Source: Hermatobates lingyangjiaoensis (taxonomy: Eukaryota > Arthropoda > Insecta > Hemiptera > Hermatobatidae). Taken from it: DNA of 64,000 nucleotides. Numbering within the stretch: position 1 is the stretch's first letter; each line of letters begins with the position of its first letter. The stretch spans positions 248,001 through 312,000 of the forward strand of contig JAPFBL010000119.1 of NCBI GenBank assembly GCA_026182355.1, read 5' to 3'. Below, piece after piece: positions 59,849 to 64,000 of this stretch. The notes beneath the pieces were generated by a model that saw nothing but the letters and a program-made list of their open reading frames with translations, ran no database searches and had not been told where the DNA came from. Made by a program: the position numbers and the translations under genes.

Positions 59849-60886
59849 AATACACCAATTAAAAGAAACGGTCCAGCGGACTTTTTTACAATAAAATAAA
59901 AAACGAAGGAAACACACAGAAAGACACAGACATAACTCACATCGATATTTCGACAATCGTCGTCATCAGGAGGTGCGAAGAACGAAGAGCGAAGAGTCCC
60001 GCAGGAAGACAGGGCGGTACTGAACTCGGAAACCGCAGCCAGTACCCCACCACTTACCACCAAGCGGGGGAAGGGAGGAAGGAAATGAAGAGCCAAATTA
60101 AGACGTAAAAGGAACGAGTAAAAATTATAACTATAAAAAATTATAAAAAAGTAGATAAATCAAATTAAAATTAATAAAAATAATAAATAAAAAAGTAAAA
60201 ATAAAAAATAATAAATAAATAAATAAAAAATAATAAATAAATAAATAAATCATAAATAAATTATCGGTTGAGGTTGAGTCCGGGGAAGAGCGAGCATCAA
60301 GTAAGCATATGTATGCCTCCTCTGAAGCTCTTAGGGTAACTTTATTGTTGGATTCGGGGATCTGTTTCAGGATCTGAACTGAACTGTTTCAGGGTTCAGA
60401 TCCTGAAACAGATCCCCGAATCCAACAATAAAGTTACCCTAAGAGCTTCAGAGGAGGCATATATATGCTTACTTGATGCTCGCTCTTCCCCCGGACTCAA
60501 CCTCAACCGATAATTTATTTATGATTTATTTATTTATTTATTATTTTTTATTTATTTATTTATTATTTTTTATTTTACTTTTTATTTATTATTTTTATTA
60601 ATTTTAATTTGATTTATCTACTTTTTTATAATTTTTTATAGTTATAATTTTTACTCGTTCCTTTTACGTCTTAATTTGGCTCTTCATTTCCTTCCCTCCC
60701 TTCCCCCGCTTGGTGGTAAGTGGTGGGGTACTGGCTGCGGTTTCCAAGTTCAGTACCGCCCTGTCTTCCTGCGGGACTCTTCGCTCTTTGCACCTCCTGA
60801 TGACGACGATTGTCGAAATATCGATGTGAGTTATGTCTGTGTCTTTCTGTGTGTTTCCTTCGTTTTTTATTTTATTGTATATATAT
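59849..60886. mobile_element. Large PLE-like foldback, family B
   Basis: Arms of about 490 bp (59889-60379 and 60394-60879) are near-identical inverted complements around a 14-nt loop. Each arm carries the core CTGATGA-C-GAC GATT GTC-GAAA (plus copy 60797-60818). Each also carries an AATAAATAAATA-rich stretch and GC-rich ends. The left side alone has an extra 38 nt (59851-59888, ..GGTCCAGCGGAC..) before (TA)n. Long open frames inside the arms are products of the duplication and do not match a known protein. Confidence 0.8.
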
Positions 60887-60895
60887 AAATATATA

Positions 60896-61040
60896 TAGGT
60901 GTGTTATCTAATCGGGATCCAATAAAATTTTCTAGGTTCAAAAATCAAACTCTCATTGCCGACATTTTGGCTTTATTTTAAAACCTTTTTCGTAAGCCTA
61001 CAAACAAAGGATCATAAGAAATCACATATCAACATCCAAC
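60896..61040 (-). mobile_element. PLE-like unit, family C, single arm
   Basis: AGGTGTGTTATCTAATCGGG, CATTGCCGACATTTTGGC and GCCTACAAACAAAGGAT match the left arm of the C foldback at 63694-63810. The core is decayed (ATTTTGG for GTTTCGG). Confidence 0.65.
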
Positions 61041-62059
61041 ATATAAACATTACGAAAATGAATTGTTACAACTTATATTATAAGCAGAAGTATTTCAGAG
61101 ATAAATAAAACAATATAACTTACAGAAGTAAGAATTTTTTGACTAATTAAATGAAATTTACATTATTTAAAGGAATAACAATCTTAACCGGACAAAACCT
61201 TCGACTAGACTGTTTTGTCTATCTTTTTTCAATTATTTTAGTAACATTGATATTTCATTTAATTTACTTTTTTTTTTACATTCATACCTACTGGTTTTAC
61301 GACATATATGCTAAGCAAGAGCAGAAGGTTTTGCTCACCAATGATTCGTCACCCATTAGTCATAGACGAGTGACATAACCGAATACTAAAGAAAAGTAAT
61401 ACAGTATAAATAACATATGCTTATTTCAAAAGAAGAAAGAAAAGAAAAGAATCAACCATAACAATATTATATATTTCACGGTATAGTAAAAGCAAGTAAA
61501 CAGAAAATTAAGAAATTTATTATATAAGTTATTAACATTTTAAAACAGTAATTAATTTTAAAATTAAAAGTTGCGAGTTTATAACTAAGAAGTAATAAAG
61601 AAAAGGCTTAATAAACTAAGAATAAAATAAGTGGAGTGTTAAAAGGAGTGACAAGGAAAGTGGACAAGTAAGAAGGAGAAGACTGAAGTTGGATGGAGGA
61701 AGAGGAAGGAAAGTGAGTAGACACTGGATGCTGATTAGGGTAACAGGAATGTCTGCTACACAACAATGTTTAATCTAAAGGAAATCGAGTCCTCAGATAG
61801 GCAAATCCTTTTATCTACCTCATTCTTGTTCCACCAATTGTCTAATAAAAACCATTCACAAGGACCACTGAAGCGAGTTTAAGACTCTGCAAACCTTAAA
61901 ATAGTCCAGTTGAGGCCCATCAAATAAAAAGAACCACCACACATAGAACAAAGGGACTAGTGCTCCTTGTATTTTACTCATTGTATTTTATATCTCTTCA
62001 CCATTCCTATTTTTTTTAAATCCACAGGTATTTTATCATAACTAAATAATACTTAAATA
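61041..62059. other. AT-rich non-coding DNA
   Basis: No feature recognised. Purine-rich runs occur at 61430-61460 and 61620-61720. Confidence 0.4.
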
Positions 62060-62200
62060 TACTGGGGTAAATTAATAATACTAAGTCTCTACACAAAAGA
62101 AGTTTTTTTATTCAAACTAAGCGTTATTCCAAACACTTTGTGTTCATCATCGGCTTAACTTCCAATGACAGTAGTGAAGATCATACATCAACCGAACGTT
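62060..62200 (-). mobile_element. Possible PLE-like unit, family J
   Basis: The minus strand has CCGATGA-T-GAACACAAAGTGTTT-GGAA near 62156-62128. It has a good 6-bp hairpin but imperfect boxes. No second arm is seen. Confidence 0.35.
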
Positions 62201-63089
62201 AATTCTTAACTCCATTTACCCCAGTATGAGTAAATACTACACAATTACAGCTTGAACAACTAATGAGAATACTTAAATAATATTGATAATTATTCCATAT
62301 TGTAATTCAAAAGAAATAAGTTTTTATGCAATATTTCCTGAAGTTTGAAAAATTAAAAAAAAAATATTTCAAAGGCTTCATACTCAAATATTTTCTGAAA
62401 AAAAAGTCTTTTCAATGAGTAGTTTTCCCAAGAACTGTTGAGATGCTTGAAAGTTTTTTTTTTCAAACATTATAACAGTACGAAGCTTTAATCATTTATG
62501 ATGGATGCTTTTCATCCATCATACAATTAGGACGTTTCCAGTTTAGGAAAATTAAAGCCATTTTAGTCCTTTATATTGATGTAACTTCAACAAGATTATA
62601 TATTTTGTTTTGATATAAAAACAAGTTTTGATATAAAAGATTTGTATCAAAATACTTTATATTTTCAGTGTATTGAAATATTTACCAACTAACACATACA
62701 ATGGGGAAAACCACAGAGTTCCTTCTTAAGGATTACTAATAAAATTATTCTTAAAGCTATGAATACTGAAGTTCCATAATGTAGTTTGAGGCATCTCTTG
62801 AAGCCATAGTTATATTTTTATTTTATTTGCTCGCTAAATTTTAATAGAGTTTCGCAAATTTATTTCGGTATCTTTTAGGACTTGATTATTCTCTTTAAAT
62901 CAGATTTCTAACTGATAAATCTCCTTCCAAAAAGCATAAAATAAATGAATTAGCAGTAGAATTCACACTCCTTAGGAACTTAAAAAGAAAATTATTAGTT
63001 CTTTATTATAAATCAAAAGAAATCAAATCTTAGTATTATCAATTATATAAATACGAGCAAACAGAAAAAAAGTGTATATTTACACTATT

Positions 63090-63440
63090 TCGGTGCAAAT
63101 ACGATCCAAAATGGACAAATAGTCAATTTAGATGAAAAAACATTGAGAAATTAAAAACACACACGTAAGTTTCTTATTTTTGGTTTGAACAGTCTTCAGG
63201 AGAGATTAAAGGGGAAAACCAAGCGAACTAGTACAGAGACAGTTGAAGACCAACAATGCCGAAAATCAAATTTGACTTCCAGTTTTGAGTAAAAGCATTG
63301 TTGTTGGTTTCCAACCATATGTACCAGTGCGTGTTTAGCCTCCCTCTCTTATCTTTCCTGAAGACGGTTCAAACCAAAAATTAGAGAGTGTAAGTGTGTT
63401 TTTAATATTTCCTGTTTCTTCATCTACATTGAACTTTATA
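63090..63440. mobile_element. PLE-like foldback, family E
   Basis: Minus core CTGAAGA-C-TGTTCAAACC-AAAA (about 63205-63180) and plus core CTGAAGA-C-GGTTCAAACC-AAAA (about 63358-63382) lie in inverted arms. The left end extends about 30-38 nt further (CAAATACGATCCAAAATGGA). The right end stops at (TA)n. Confidence 0.65.
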
Positions 63441-63450
63441 TATATATATA

Positions 63451-63626
63451 GTCAGTTGGGTTTTTTACTCTGACGAAGACCACTTGTTACGGTTGAAAGA
63501 TTTTATTCTTGTTTTCCCATTTCTTATTGTGGTTTCATCATTTATATATATATAATAAGAAATGGGAAAACAAGACTAAAATCTTTCAACCGTAACAAGC
63601 GGTCTTCGTCACAGTCAAAAACCTAA

Positions 63627-63629
<3 letters not shown>
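63451..63629. mobile_element. Two family A arms, tail to tail
   Basis: Plus arm 63451-63543 and minus arm 63554-63629 face each other across a short TA tract. This is the reverse of the usual foldback order. Both cores are intact: CTGACGA-A-GACCACTTGTTACGGTT-GAAA on plus, and a GACCG-stem version on minus. Confidence 0.7.
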
Positions 63630-63658
<29 letters not shown>

Positions 63659-63660
<2 letters not shown>

Positions 63661-63936
63661 CAAATTCAAAATATATCGACCGTTTGATAGAATAGGTGTG
63701 TTCTCTAATCGGGGTTTGGTCAATTTTCCAGGATAAGAAATCAAACTCTCGTTACCAACGTTGTGGTTTTATTTAAAACATTTTTCATAGGCCTACAAAC
63801 AAAGGATAATGAAAAAATTCTTATTATCCTTTGTTTGTAGGCCTATGAAAAAGTTTTTAAATAAAACCGAAACGTTGGCAACGAGAGTTTGATTTTTTAT
63901 CCTTGAAAATTGACGGAACCCCGATTAGAGAACACA

Positions 63937-63945
<9 letters not shown>
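63659..63945. mobile_element. PLE-like foldback, family C
   Basis: Inverted arms 63694-63805 and 63826-63939. The plus arm carries CCTATGAAAAAG..AACCGAAACGTTGG. A one-sided left extension of about 34 nt contains ATATCGACCGTTTGATAG. (TA)n lies on both sides and reaches almost to the window end. Confidence 0.75.
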
Positions 63946-63977
<32 letters not shown>

Positions 63978-64000
63978 ACATTATTCATCCACATGAATAA

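Noticed and set aside
59788..60096. Open frames in the family B foldback (also 60676-60888)
   Set aside because: Both arms give the same frame because they are inverted copies. The peptide runs through the core and the TA array and matches no family.

Overview
This window looks like intergenic or intronic DNA of an animal nuclear genome. It is strongly AT-rich, full of (TA)n arrays, and carries animal-type transposable elements: Penelope-like elements (PLEs), tRNA-derived SINEs, LINE and Helitron relics, and hAT MITEs. I found no convincing host gene; the best host candidate is one possible exon near 18.75-18.93 kb. I cannot name the species. The mix fits a repeat-rich invertebrate but is not diagnostic.

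The dominant content is roughly forty short, mostly inverted-repeat units of at least eight sequence families, called A to H plus K and J here. Most sit inside or beside (TA)n arrays. Most carry a hammerhead-like core: a CTGANGA-type box, one unpaired base, a short hairpin, then GAAA. I read them as PLE pseudo-LTRs (pLTRs) and internally deleted PLEs for three reasons. Family F arms encode a conserved PLE-type N-terminal stretch ending in a GLLPxxTNIY-like motif. One F element (27841-28276) still holds the end of a PLE GIY-YIG endonuclease between its arms. A separate relic at 32470-32870 (minus) shows the GIY-YIG region followed by a hammerhead-like core. In families A, B, C and F, one arm of the inverted repeat is longer than the other by about 34-40 nt.

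Layout: 0-3.1 kb has a hAT MITE and A/B units. 4.6-5.1 kb has A/D remnants. 7.7-10.7 kb is a cluster of H, E, C, K and A units in (TA)n. 11.8-14.4 kb has a split SINE, an A foldback and a 27-bp minisatellite. 15.7-17.0 kb has an A element with an ORF, an E foldback and a LINE RNase H relic. 17.9-20.7 kb has SINEs, tandem duplications and the candidate exon. 22.7-25.8 kb has A, C and H units. 27.1-28.8 kb is a run of F elements. 32.0-34.8 kb is the densest PLE cluster. 36.7-38.4 kb has a Helitron helicase relic bracketed by a dispersed repeat. 40.2-46.7 kb has C, G, F and A units and a split MITE. 50.6-52.7 kb has an unassigned GC-richer block, a LINE 3' end and a hAT element with a perfect 8-bp target duplication. 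59.6-63.9 kb has a D unit, a ~490-bp-armed B foldback and C, J, E and A units to the window edge.

The units look like products of a few PLE lineages. Full elements presumably supplied reverse transcriptase and GIY-YIG endonuclease, and the short foldbacks are non-autonomous by-products accumulating in TA-rich targets. That working relationship is inference; the repeats, arms and cores are visible directly.
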